Below are positions 33,967 to 42,058 of a DNA stretch of 64,000 bases, one piece after another. The DNA lies in the NCBI RefSeq assembly GCF_018829635.1, contig NZ_JAHKKG010000006.1:1-64000 (forward strand), given 5' to 3'. Below the pieces are notes generated by a model. That model was not told the origin of the DNA, did not search any database, and saw nothing but the letters and a program-made list of their open reading frames with translations. The position numbers were made by a program, and so were the translations under genes. The stretch comes from Paractinoplanes bogorensis. Its GTDB lineage: Bacteria > Actinomycetota > Actinomycetes > Mycobacteriales > Micromonosporaceae. Numbering within the stretch: position 1 is the first letter of the stretch; each line of letters opens with the position of its first letter.

Positions 33967-34005
33967 GCCGGTCCGGATCGGGCGGTTCCTTCGTACGATT
34001 TGGTC

Positions 34006-35109
34006 GTGCGCGAGCTGCTCCGCTCGGTGTGGCGGGAACCCCGGTTCCCCGGCGCGCCCGTCCGCGTCCGGCGCGACTGGGTGCTGCTGGGTGTCGTCGT
34101 CGTGGCCGTGGTCGCCGAGGGGCTGCTGACCCGGCAGATCTCCGGCATGATCCTCGGGCTGCTGGTGGCGCCCACCCTGCTGTGGCGCCGCACCCTGCCG
34201 CTGCCGATGGTGGCGATCGCCTTCGTGACGTGCTTCCTCTGGCTGCCTCAGCCCGAGAACGGCACGCTGGCCTACCTGCTGATCCTTCCGTACGCGTTGT
34301 TCCGCTGGGGTTCCGGCCGCGAGTCGGTGATCGGCGCGGCCCTGCTGCTGGCCAAGATCGCGGCGTCCACTGCCATCGGCCAGCTGAGCGCAGCCGACAT
34401 GCTGCTCGGCTTCGTCGCCATGATCGCGGCGTTCGCGCTGGCCACCACGTTCCGCTACCGCGCCCGCCTGCTCGGCCGCCGGCTCGACGAGGCCAAGCTG
34501 CGCGAACGCGAACGGCTGGCCCGCGACCTGCACGACACGGTGGCCCACCACGTCTCGGCGATGGCGATCCGGGCCCAGGCCGGCATCGCGGTGTCCCGGC
34601 GTGACCCCGCGGCCGCGGTCGACGCGCTGCGGCTCATCGAGGCCGAAGCCACCCGGGCGCTGGCCGAGATGCGCACGATGGTGCGCGCGCTGCGGCACGT
34701 CCAGGCCGATCTCGCGCCCAGCCCCGGGCTCGCCTCGCTGCGAGATCTTGCTCACCGGGCCCCGTCCGGTCCGGTCGTCGAGGTCGAGCTGGCCGGTGAC
34801 CTCGACGACGTGCCCGCGACGGTCGGCACGGCGATCTACCGCCTCGCCCAGGAATCGGTGACCAACGCCCGCCGCCACGCCCGGCAGGCCACCCGCATCG
34901 AGGTGCACGTCGCGGCCGACGACGCCCAGGTGCACCTGCGGGTCAGCGACGACGGCGTGGGCGCGCACCCGGCCGGTTCCTCCGGGTTCGGGCTGGTCGG
35001 GATGAGCGAACGGGCCGGCCTGCTCGGCGGCACCTGCGAAGCCGGTCCCGGCCCCGGCCGCGGCTGGGTCGTCACCGCCGCCCTGCCCCGAACGGGAGTC
35101 GCCGCCTAG
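34006..35109 (+). CDS. NarL-type sensor histidine kinase
   Basis: The 367-residue kinase has four to six N-terminal membrane helices without a large sensor domain, then the HisKA_3 dimerisation motif LARDLHDTVAHHVSAMAIRA with the phospho-His near 175 and an ATPase domain (AQESVTNARRHA, DDGVG, GFGLVGMSERAGLLGG). The GTG at 34006 lies six bases after TACGAT, indicating a leaderless transcript. It overlaps the response regulator start by one base (TAGTG). Signal unknown. Confidence 0.9.
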   Translation: MRELLRSVWREPRFPGAPVRVRRDWVLLGVVVVAVVAEGLLTRQISGMILGLLVAPTLLWRRTLPLPMVAIAFVTCFLWLPQPENGTLAYLLILPYALFRWGSGRESVIGAALLLAKIAASTAIGQLSAADMLLGFVAMIAAFALATTFRYRARLLGRRLDEAKLRERERLARDLHDTVAHHVSAMAIRAQAGIAVSRRDPAAAVDALRLIEAEATRALAEMRTMVRALRHVQADLAPSPGLASLRDLAHRAPSGPVVEVELAGDLDDVPATVGTAIYRLAQESVTNARRHARQATRIEVHVAADDAQVHLRVSDDGVGAHPAGSSGFGLVGMSERAGLLGGTCEAGPGPGRGWVVTAALPRTGVAA

Positions 35110-35774
35110 TGGAAAGCATCCGAGTGGTCGTCGCCGACGACCAGGAGATCGTGCGGACCGGCCTCACCATGATCCTCAACGCCGAGCCGGACATCCAGGT
35201 GGTCGGCGAGGCCCCCGACGGGCGCCGCGCGGTCGAACTGGCCCGGCGGCTACGCCCCGACGTGTGCCTGTTCGACATCCGCATGCCCGGCATGGACGGC
35301 ATCGAGGCCACCCGCCGCCTGGCCGGGCCGGCCGTCACCGACCCGCTCGCGGTGGTCGTCATCACGACGTTCGACCTCGACGAGCACGTCTACGCCGCGC
35401 TGCGCGCCGGGGCTCGCGGCTTCCTGCTGAAGGACGCGGGCACAGCCCTGTTGAGCCAAGCCGTGCACGCGGCCGCCCGGGGCGACGCGCTGATCGCGCC
35501 GAGCATCACGACGCGGCTGCTGAAGGCGTTCGCCGAGGCCGGCCCGTCCGGCCCGCCGGCCCAGCCGATCGACGCGCTGACCGACCGCGAGGAGGAGGTG
35601 CTGGCGGCGGTGGCGCGCGGCCGGACCAACGCCGAGATCGCGGCCGAGTTGCACATCAGCCTGAGCACGGTGAAGACCCACGTGACCAGCCTGATGGCCA
35701 AGCTGGTGGTCCGGAACCGGGTCGAGATCGCCATGTGGGCCTACGAGACGGGTCGCACCTCGGGTCGTCCTTGA
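35109..35774 (+). CDS. NarL/LuxR-type response regulator
   Basis: The 221-residue protein has a receiver domain with the acidic pair D10-D11, phospho-acceptor D56 (CLFDIRMPG) and Lys in LLKDAG, followed by a LuxR helix-turn-helix (LTDREEEVLAAVARGRTNAE, IAAELHISLSTVKTHVTSLM in pieces). It is the partner of the kinase it overlaps. No target is evident; the downstream oxidoreductase is 260 bp away behind a repeat region. Confidence 0.93.
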   Translation: MESIRVVVADDQEIVRTGLTMILNAEPDIQVVGEAPDGRRAVELARRLRPDVCLFDIRMPGMDGIEATRRLAGPAVTDPLAVVVITTFDLDEHVYAALRAGARGFLLKDAGTALLSQAVHAAARGDALIAPSITTRLLKAFAEAGPSGPPAQPIDALTDREEEVLAAVARGRTNAEIAAELHISLSTVKTHVTSLMAKLVVRNRVEIAMWAYETGRTSGRP

Positions 35775-35801
35775 GAGCCTCTTTTTGTGGCCGTCCGGAC
35801 C

Positions 35802-35979
35802 TGTGGACAACCGCTGTTCCGATCAGTTTCGTGAGCTAGTTTCCCCTCGTCCCTGGGTGGGCGGGGGAGGCGGCGGCTGCTCCAAAAAATCTTGAAAGCC
35901 GTACTTCCGGCCTGGTCGGTCTCCTGCTCGAGACCTGGTCGGTCTCCTGCTTGAGGCCTGGTCAGGCTCCTGCTCGAGA
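35802..35979. repeat. DnaA-box/G-tract element (copy C) and 23-bp triple repeat
   Basis: This gap holds TGTGGACAA (35802-35810) and, 45 bp on, GGGTGGGCGGGGGAGG (35855-35870), the layout of the element at 28485 and 47806. Then come three 23-bp units of the type CCTGGTCGGTCTCCTGCTCGAGA at 35911, 35934 and 35957, the last two diverged. No gene is seen. Confidence 0.75.
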
Positions 35980-36033
35980 ACGGGAAAGGCCGAGCCTCCG
36001 AGGCGATCCGGCGAGGCGCTGCGACTGGCGACC

Positions 36034-37035
36034 ATGAGCGGCATGAAGGCGATTGCGCAGGAGAAATACGGCGAAATGGCGCTGGCCGACGTGGCCCAGC
36101 CCGTCTGCGGCCCCGGAACCGTGCTGGTCCGGGTGCACGCGGCCTCGATCAACGCGCGCGACTGGCACCTGATGCGCGGCGACCCCTACCTGGCTCGGCT
36201 GACGATGATGGGGGCGCGCCGCCCGCGTACGAAAGTGCGGGGCACCGACTTCGCGGGCACGGTCGAGTCGGTCGGCGAGGGGGTCGAACGGTTCCAGCCG
36301 GGCGACGAGGTGTTCGGCGATCTGGGCGACGCCCACGGGGCCTTCGCGTCCTATGTGTGCGCCCCGGCCGAAACGATCGAGTTCAAGCCGGCCGGCATCG
36401 GGTTCGCCGAAGCGGCCGCGTTGCCCCTCGCGGGCAGCACGGCGCTGATGGGTCTGCGGGACGTGGGCCGGGTACGTCCGGGTTCGCGCGTTCTCATCAA
36501 TGGCGCGTCGGGCGGCGTGGGCACCTACGCCGTACAGATCGGGAAGGCTCTGAATGCTCATGTGACGGCCGTCTGCAGCACCCGCAACGTCGGCCTCGTC
36601 CGATCCCTGGGCGCCGATGAGGTCGTCGACTACCAAGAGCAAGATTTTTCCCGTACGCCCTCTTCATCCGTTCCCTCCTTTGACGTGGTGTTCGACCTCG
36701 TGGGCAATCGGTCGTTGCGGGATCTGCGGCGGGTGCTCGCCCCCGGCGGCACGCTCGTGCTCTCGGGTGGCGGCACGTTCGGTGGGCGGCCGTCGCTGGT
36801 CGGCCCGATGCGGCTGATCCTCGCGGCGCAGGTCGCGGCCCGGTTCAGCCGGCTGCGGATGGTCGTCCTGGCCGTGCCGCCCAGCCGGGCCCTGCTCGCC
36901 GGGCTGCGCGAACTCGTCGAGGCGGGCCGGCTGACCTCGGTCATCGACCGCACGTACCCGCTGGACCGGGTGCCCGAGGCCATCGCCTACATGGAGGCGG
37001 AGCACGTACGGGCCAAGGTCGTCATCACAGTGTGA
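36034..37035 (+). CDS. NAD(P)-dependent quinone oxidoreductase-like MDR protein
   Basis: The 333-residue zinc-free medium-chain dehydrogenase has the GroES-like domain (ASINARDWHLMRGDPYLARL, GTDFAGTVESVG) and the nucleotide fold INGASGGVGTYAVQIGKAL, with no structural-zinc Cys cluster. Such proteins reduce quinones or enones. ATG 36034 or 36043 could be the start. A TTTTTCCCGTACGCC motif near 36645 encodes FSRTP in a variable loop. Confidence 0.85.
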   Translation: MSGMKAIAQEKYGEMALADVAQPVCGPGTVLVRVHAASINARDWHLMRGDPYLARLTMMGARRPRTKVRGTDFAGTVESVGEGVERFQPGDEVFGDLGDAHGAFASYVCAPAETIEFKPAGIGFAEAAALPLAGSTALMGLRDVGRVRPGSRVLINGASGGVGTYAVQIGKALNAHVTAVCSTRNVGLVRSLGADEVVDYQEQDFSRTPSSSVPSFDVVFDLVGNRSLRDLRRVLAPGGTLVLSGGGTFGGRPSLVGPMRLILAAQVAARFSRLRMVVLAVPPSRALLAGLRELVEAGRLTSVIDRTYPLDRVPEAIAYMEAEHVRAKVVITV

Positions 37036-37106
37036 ACTCTTCCGGCGCGGGTCGGCCCCGTCGTCTTGCATTTTTGTCGTACGTCAGTGCTAGTCTTCTC
37101 CGTAGT

Positions 37107-37122
37107 TAGAACGGATGTTCGA
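37107..37122. promoter_or_regulatory. LexA-binding SOS box of the mutasome
   Basis: TAGAACGGATGTTCGA matches 13 of 16 positions of TCGAACATATGTTCGA, with the right half perfect. It lies just downstream of a candidate -10, a position where LexA would block transcription. Confidence 0.7.
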
Positions 37123-37267
37123 ACGCTTCGAACTCTCGAGGTGCCGGGTTTCCGAGCTGACTACGGGAGCTGTGTTTCGCGGCGCGGCTCCCACGGTGCG
37201 GCGCCCGCGAAGTGCCGCACGTGAGGTTCCGGGCATTCGCGGGTCCGGTCCTTCAGACAAGGCAGGA

Positions 37268-37308
37268 CCGTCGTCCGCCACCCCCGACCCCCGGGCGGCG
37301 GACGACGG
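37268..37308 (+). other. Leader hairpin 1
   Basis: CCGTCGTCCGCC (37268-37279) pairs perfectly with GGCGGACGACGG (37297-37308), loop of 17 bases. No T-tract follows. Confidence 0.75.
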
Positions 37309-37322
37309 ACCCGCCGGCAGGT

Positions 37323-37362
37323 CCGGCCGGGTGTGGTGTGGGGAAGCTTCACACCCGGCCGG
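37323..37362 (+). other. Leader hairpin 2
   Basis: CCGGCCGGGTGTG (37323-37335) pairs perfectly with CACACCCGGCCGG (37350-37362), a 13-bp stem with a 14-base loop containing AAGCTT. It lies 85 bp before the HEPN start. Confidence 0.75.
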
Positions 37363-37446
37363 TCACCCACGACGGGCCCTGCGCCTTCCTCCGCAGCGCT
37401 CGGTTCGACCCGGCACGTCGGATGCGAGACACGCGAGGAGAAACAC

Positions 37447-38442
37447 ATGGCGAGCCACACGGCGTACACCGCGCCAAGCCTTTGGCCGGCTCCCGACCTG
37501 GCCCATACCGGCCGGCCCACCCGCCCGGCGCCCCGCAGCGGCGCGCCCGCGCGCGGCTCGACCGAGGGCTCGGCCATCGCCCGTGCGGCGCTGATCGACC
37601 CCGCCGCTTTCGCCGATTCCCCCTCGACCGCCCCCGCCCCGGCTGCTGCCCACCAGCTGCCGATCGGTCCAGCTTCGGCCCGCCAGCCGGCCCCCGGTTC
37701 CATCCCGTCCCAGCCGGCACCCGGTTCCTCTCTGTCCCGGTCGACGGCACCCGATTCGGTTGCACCTGGTTCGGTTGCGCCTGGTTCGGCGGCGCGCGGT
37801 TCGGTTGTGCCTCGGCAGGCCGTTCCGGGAGGCGCGTCTCGGACGGATGCTTCCGGTTCTCCTTTCGCGTCCGGTTCTTCTCTTGTGTCCGGCGCTCCTG
37901 TGTCTGGTTCTCCCGCGTCCGGCTCGTCTGCGTCCGGCCGGGGTGTGTCCGGTGTGGATGCTCCGGGGCCGGTCGTTCCGGGGCTGGCCCATGCGCCGAC
38001 CTCGGCCGTCCGGGCTGAGGCGCCCACGGTTCCGGCGCACATGCTGCCCCAGCGCACGCCCGCTCAGCTGCTGGTCACCGCCCGTGAAGGGCTGGCCGAG
38101 GCGGCCCGCACCCGGCCCGACGGCATCCGCTACGCGACGGCGCACCTGGCCGCGCTGCGGGCCGCGGCCGCCGTGCTCGCCGCGCGGGCGCGTCCTGCGC
38201 CGGCCAGCCGCCGCAGCAAGGTGACCAGCGTCTGGTCGCTGCTGGTGATGGTGGCACCCGACTTCGGCGAGTGGGCCAACTACTTCGCGCTCGGGGCGTC
38301 CAAGCGGGCCGCGGCCGAGGCCGGCATCCCACGCGTGGTGACACCCCGCGAGGCCGACGACCTGCTGCGAGCCGCCGAACAGTTCGTGGCCGTGGTCGAG
38401 TCGTCCCTGGGCTTGTCCTACCAGCCGCCGCTGGCCGCCTGA
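37447..38442 (+). CDS. SAV_6107-type HEPN protein of the mutasome operon
   Basis: The 331-residue protein has a C-terminal helical HEPN domain (about 200-331: PAQLLVTAREGLAEAARTR, VWSLLVMVAPDFGEWANYFA, ADDLLRAAEQFVAVVES) typical of the SAV_6107 family, which sits in front of imuA'/imuB/dnaE2 in actinobacteria. The N-terminal 200 residues are Pro/Ala/Ser/Gly-rich and partly repetitive (GSVAPGSVAPGS and VSGSPASGSSASG), probably disordered. ATG at 37447 follows GAGGAG. Behind a LexA box it should be damage-induced. Role unknown; HEPN folds include RNases and nucleotidyltransferase partners. Confidence 0.8.
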   Translation: MASHTAYTAPSLWPAPDLAHTGRPTRPAPRSGAPARGSTEGSAIARAALIDPAAFADSPSTAPAPAAAHQLPIGPASARQPAPGSIPSQPAPGSSLSRSTAPDSVAPGSVAPGSAARGSVVPRQAVPGGASRTDASGSPFASGSSLVSGAPVSGSPASGSSASGRGVSGVDAPGPVVPGLAHAPTSAVRAEAPTVPAHMLPQRTPAQLLVTAREGLAEAARTRPDGIRYATAHLAALRAAAAVLAARARPAPASRRSKVTSVWSLLVMVAPDFGEWANYFALGASKRAAAEAGIPRVVTPREADDLLRAAEQFVAVVESSLGLSYQPPLAA

Positions 38443-39183
38443 CCCACGCTGTCAGCGCCGTGTCAGCCGCGTTCCTCGGCGTGCTGCAGGCCCAGCGCGT
38501 TGACGTCCAACGAGCCGTGCCCGGTGTGCGAGCAGGGCGTGGACGGCGACCCGTCAAGGCCGGACTTCTCGACGTCGAGCAGGGTGCGGGCGGTGGTGAC
38601 CTGTCAAGGCCGGGCCTTTCGACGTCGAGCAGGGTGCGGGCGGTGGCGACCTGTCAAGGCCGGGCCTTTCGACGTCGAGCTGGGCGCGGGCGGTGGCGAT
38701 CCGTTAAGGCCGGGCCTCTCGACGTCGAGCTGGGCGCGGGCGGCGGTGACCCGTCAAGGCCGGGGCGTCCCGATGTCGAGCAGGGGAGCACGTCGATGGG
38801 GACCAGGCCCGTCATACGCACCTCGCCGGGGTGCCGAGGTCGGTCCGGGCGGCCGTGGTCACCGGCTCGCACTTCGCGGCCCGCGCCCCGTCTCGTTCCG
38901 TCGTCGGCACAGCCACGCTCGTCCAGCCGATCGACGTTCAGGCCGCGCCACGAGCAGGGCTCAGGCGCGGCGGTCTGTGGCGTGCGGCGGTCTGTGGCGT
39001 GCGACGACCTGTGACTTGAGACGAACTGTGACATGTGGTGACTGAGGGGTGCGGCGGCCTGTGGTGGGCGGTGGCTTGCGGCATGCGCGGCCGGGGCGCT
39101 GGTTCTTCGGGTGTCGTCATGAGCCTGGGAAGGGAGGGGCGGGGCCGGCGAGCGGGAAACTGAGCAACAGAGCGAGGCAACAC
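38443..39183. repeat. 50-bp tandem array and repeat-rich leader before imuA'
   Basis: TCAAGGCC recurs at 38554, 38604, 38654, 38704 (as TTAAGGCC) and 38754, period 50. Each unit contains the palindrome TCGACGTCGA or a close form. Two unit junctions read GTGACC, so one unit can be read GTG plus 16 codons plus TGA. From 38960 to 39060 the words CTGTGGCGTGCGGCGGT and CTGTGACTTGAGACGA recur loosely. No LexA box or gene is seen in these 741 bp, so imuA' is probably read through from the HEPN promoter. Confidence 0.85.
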
Positions 39184-40044
39184 ATGGCGGGACGCATGAT
39201 CAGCGGTGCGGCCGCCCTGGCTGAACTGGTTCGGGCGGCGGGTGAGACCGAGACAACGGGCGTTGACCGGACGCTGCCGGTGGCTCCGGAGTTGAGCGCG
39301 CTGCTGCCGGGGCACGGACTACGCCGTGGCAGCACAGTGGCTGTGTCGGCGGGGCGTTCGGCCACGGCTGCGGGCGGGACCTCGTTGCTGCTGGCGTTGC
39401 TGTCCGAGGCCTCGCGCCAAGGGTCCTGGTGTGCGGTGGTCGGCGTGCCGTCGCTGGGTGCCGTCGCCGCGGCTGAGAGTGGCATCGCCCTTGACCGGCT
39501 CGCGCTGGTGCCCGACCCCGGTCCCGAATGGCCGACCGTCGTCGCCGCCCTCATCGACGGCGTCGACCTCATCGTGCTGGCCGTTCCGGGTGGCGTCTCT
39601 GCCTCGATCGCGTCGCGGCTGGTGGCACGGGCCCGGCAGCGGGGGAGTGTGCTGGTCCCCTACGGCGACTGGGCCGGAGCCGACGTGACCCTGCGCGTGC
39701 TCGAGGGCCGCTGGGAAGGCCTCGACGAGGGCCACGGCCGCCTGCGCCGCCGCGAGGTGACCGTGCTGGCCCGGGGGCGGGGCGCCGCCGCCCGTCCCAA
39801 GGAAATCACGATGTGGATGCCCGGCGTCACGATCCGGCCGCTGACCCTGCCCCCGGCGCCCGCACACCCCGGCCCCGGAAAATCCACCGTGGACAAACCC
39901 GCCCGGCCACCACTCACTTCGGTTCCGGCCGCGAGCACCGGGCGCGGGGAGAGAACCGGGCTGCCTGCCCGCGTACGGGAAAGGAAGGCAGAAGGGAACT
40001 TGCTGGCGTTTCCGGAGCCTGAGCCGGTTCGGGCGGTGATGTGA
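39184..40044 (+). CDS. imuA': ImuA' mutasome accessory protein
   Basis: The 286-residue protein resembles a RecA/SulA-like fold degenerate in Walker motifs (LPGHGLRRGSTVAVSAGRSA, TAAGGTSLLLALLSEAS, LDRLALVPDPGPEWPTVVAA), as in actinobacterial ImuA'. It interacts with ImuB to allow DnaE2 translesion synthesis. A Pro-rich, basic C-terminus follows residue 220. ATG at 39184 has only a weak ribosome site. Its stop overlaps the imuB GTG (GTGA), so the two are coupled. Confidence 0.85.
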   Translation: MAGRMISGAAALAELVRAAGETETTGVDRTLPVAPELSALLPGHGLRRGSTVAVSAGRSATAAGGTSLLLALLSEASRQGSWCAVVGVPSLGAVAAAESGIALDRLALVPDPGPEWPTVVAALIDGVDLIVLAVPGGVSASIASRLVARARQRGSVLVPYGDWAGADVTLRVLEGRWEGLDEGHGRLRRREVTVLARGRGAAARPKEITMWMPGVTIRPLTLPPAPAHPGPGKSTVDKPARPPLTSVPAASTGRGERTGLPARVRERKAEGNLLAFPEPEPVRAVM

Positions 40045-42014
40045 GCGTGGGCGTGGAAGCGGGCAGCCGGGCCGTGGCGGGGACAGTCGGAGCCCGCACG
40101 ATGCTGCTCTGGTGTCCGGACTGGCCGGTCATCGCGGCCGAGATCGTGCTTGGTGTGGCGGCGGCCCAGCCGGTGATCGTGTTGCACGGTAACCGGGTGG
40201 TTGCCTGTTCGGAGGCGGCCCGGCGGGAAGGGGTGCGGCGGGGGCTTCGGCGGCGGGAGGCGCAGAGCCGGTGCCCGCAGGTCGAAGCCGTCGAGCATGA
40301 CCCGGGACGGGACGCGCGGGCCTTCGAACCCGTCGTCGCGGCCGTTGAGGAAGTCGCGCCGGGGGTCGAAGTCATCCGGCCGGGGGCGTGTGCGCTGGCC
40401 GCGCGGGGGCCGTCCCGGTATTTCGGCGGGGAGGAAGCCGCGGCCGAACGGATCGTGGAGCAGGTGGCCGAATCGTGCGAAGTGGAGAGTCAGGTCGGGA
40501 TCGCCGAAGGGGTGTTCGCGGCGGGGCTGGCCGCCCGGGCGGGGCGGGTGATCCCGGTCGGGGAGACGTCCGAGTTTCTGCGTGGGCAGCCGATCGAGGC
40601 GATCGAACGGCCCGGACTGACCGACCTGCTCAAGCGGCTCGGGCTCAAGACGCTGGGGGAGTTCGCGGCGTTGCCGGCGGGGGACGTGCTGACCCGGTTC
40701 GGCTTCGACGGTGCCCTCGCGCATCGGCTCGCGGCCGGCTTCGATCACCGGCCGCTGGCGGTGCGCCGGCCGCCGCCCGATCTGGAGGTGTCCGAGACCT
40801 ACGACGAACCGCTCGACCGCGTGGACATGGCCGCCTTCGCCGGGCGGGCGCTCGCCGAGAAACTGCACGACAAACTGGCCGCGCACGGGCTGGCCTGCAC
40901 CCGCCTGGGCATCGAGGCGGTCACCGCCAACGGCCAGGAGCTGCACCGCGTCTGGCGGCACGACGGCACGCTGACCTCGGCCGCCATCGCCGAACGGGTT
41001 CGCTGGCAGCTCGACGGCTGGCTCACCGGGGCGCGCCGGGGGGCTCCGGCGCGCCCGACGGCGGGGCTGGTGCGGTTGCGCCTGGTTCCCGACGGCGTGC
41101 TCGTCCACCTGGGACTTCAGCCGGGCCTGTGGGGTGACGCCGGCGCCGATCGGGAACGGGCCCACCGCGCCTTCAGCCGGGTGCAGGGTCTGCTCGGGCC
41201 CGATGCGGTGGTCACGCCGGTGCTGACCGGAGGCCGCAACGCCGACGACCAGATCCGCCTGGTCCCGTGGGGTGACGAACGCGATCCGCACCGTCCTGCG
41301 GGCCCCCACCCCGACCCGGTGCCCGGCATCACGACCGTTCCGGTGCTGTCTCATCAGGTGCAGCCCGAGCTGGCTCTCGACCTGCCCAACCCCGATTTCC
41401 CCGTACGCGATGAGCCCGCCCCCGCCGTGGACATGCTCCCCGCCAACGTCCACCCGATCCGCCGTCGGACCGACATTTCTGAATTGTCCGCTGTGGAAGA
41501 CGGGGCGCGGCGGCGTGCGACGGAGGGCGGGACGCAACCGGAGGTCGACGCGGCGGCTGCTCTCGGAGGGGCGCGGCGGCAGGAGGTCGACGCGGCGGTT
41601 GCCAGTGGTGAGGCGCAGCGACGAGAGGTTGTGGCCGGTGGGGCGGCTGCCCCGGAAGGGCGGCGTGGGAAGCGGGCCCTCGCCAAACCCCCGTGGCCGG
41701 GGCGCCTGCCCAAGCCGGCCCCCGCCCTGGTGCTCACCCGTCCCCTCCCGGCGGTGGTGCTGGATCAGGACGGCAATGCGGTCGGGGTCAGCGCCCGCCT
41801 CGATCTGACCGGCAGCCCGGCCGCCCTGATCATCGAGCGCGCCCACCCCCTCCGGATCACCGGCTGGGCCGGGCCCTGGCCGGTTGACGAGCGCTGGTGG
41901 GACGGTGCCGATTCGCGCCGCCGGGCCCGGTTCCAGATCGTGCTCGAGGACGGCCGGGCCTACCTGCTCAGCCTGTCCGGCGGTCACTGGGCGGTGGAGG
42001 CCTTCTATGACTGA
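40041..42014 (+). CDS. imuB: ImuB, catalytically inactive Y-family polymerase-like protein
   Basis: The 657-residue protein has the Y-family body, but where active polymerases have DMDAFFASVE it reads CPDWPVIAAEI, and the second acidic motif (S-x-DEAF) is replaced by PGACALAARGPSRYFGG. ImuB is known to be a non-catalytic hub bridging clamp, ImuA' and DnaE2. Residues about 485-555 are a low-complexity Arg/Glu/Ala/Gly insertion encoded by decayed repeats (EVDAAAALGGARRQ, EVDAAVASGEAQRR). Overlaps imuA' by four bases; dnaE2 starts 44 bp downstream. Confidence 0.9.
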   Translation: MSVGVEAGSRAVAGTVGARTMLLWCPDWPVIAAEIVLGVAAAQPVIVLHGNRVVACSEAARREGVRRGLRRREAQSRCPQVEAVEHDPGRDARAFEPVVAAVEEVAPGVEVIRPGACALAARGPSRYFGGEEAAAERIVEQVAESCEVESQVGIAEGVFAAGLAARAGRVIPVGETSEFLRGQPIEAIERPGLTDLLKRLGLKTLGEFAALPAGDVLTRFGFDGALAHRLAAGFDHRPLAVRRPPPDLEVSETYDEPLDRVDMAAFAGRALAEKLHDKLAAHGLACTRLGIEAVTANGQELHRVWRHDGTLTSAAIAERVRWQLDGWLTGARRGAPARPTAGLVRLRLVPDGVLVHLGLQPGLWGDAGADRERAHRAFSRVQGLLGPDAVVTPVLTGGRNADDQIRLVPWGDERDPHRPAGPHPDPVPGITTVPVLSHQVQPELALDLPNPDFPVRDEPAPAVDMLPANVHPIRRRTDISELSAVEDGARRRATEGGTQPEVDAAAALGGARRQEVDAAVASGEAQRREVVAGGAAAPEGRRGKRALAKPPWPGRLPKPAPALVLTRPLPAVVLDQDGNAVGVSARLDLTGSPAALIIERAHPLRITGWAGPWPVDERWWDGADSRRRARFQIVLEDGRAYLLSLSGGHWAVEAFYD

Positions 42015-42058
42015 GGCGACGACGAGCGGCCTGCGCCCGTACGGGAAAAGGGGTTGAC

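Larger units (their letters stand above)
37036..37446 (+). promoter_or_regulatory. SOS promoter and structured leader of the mutasome operon
   Basis: This 411-bp gap has TTGCAT (37066) and TAGTCT (37091) as possible -35/-10, then the LexA box, then a long leader with two perfect GC-rich hairpins, and finally the Shine-Dalgarno GAGGAG before the HEPN gene. A frame opening at the ATG inside the LexA box (37115) runs through to 37594 but has no ribosome site; I do not call it. Confidence 0.7.

Noticed and set aside
37115..37594. ORF starting at the ATG within the LexA box
   Set aside because: No ribosome site, composition of a shadow frame, and it crosses both hairpins and the HEPN start.
39001..39183. 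Separate LexA box before imuA'
   Set aside because: I scanned for TCGAAC/GTTCGA half-sites and found none in this gap.
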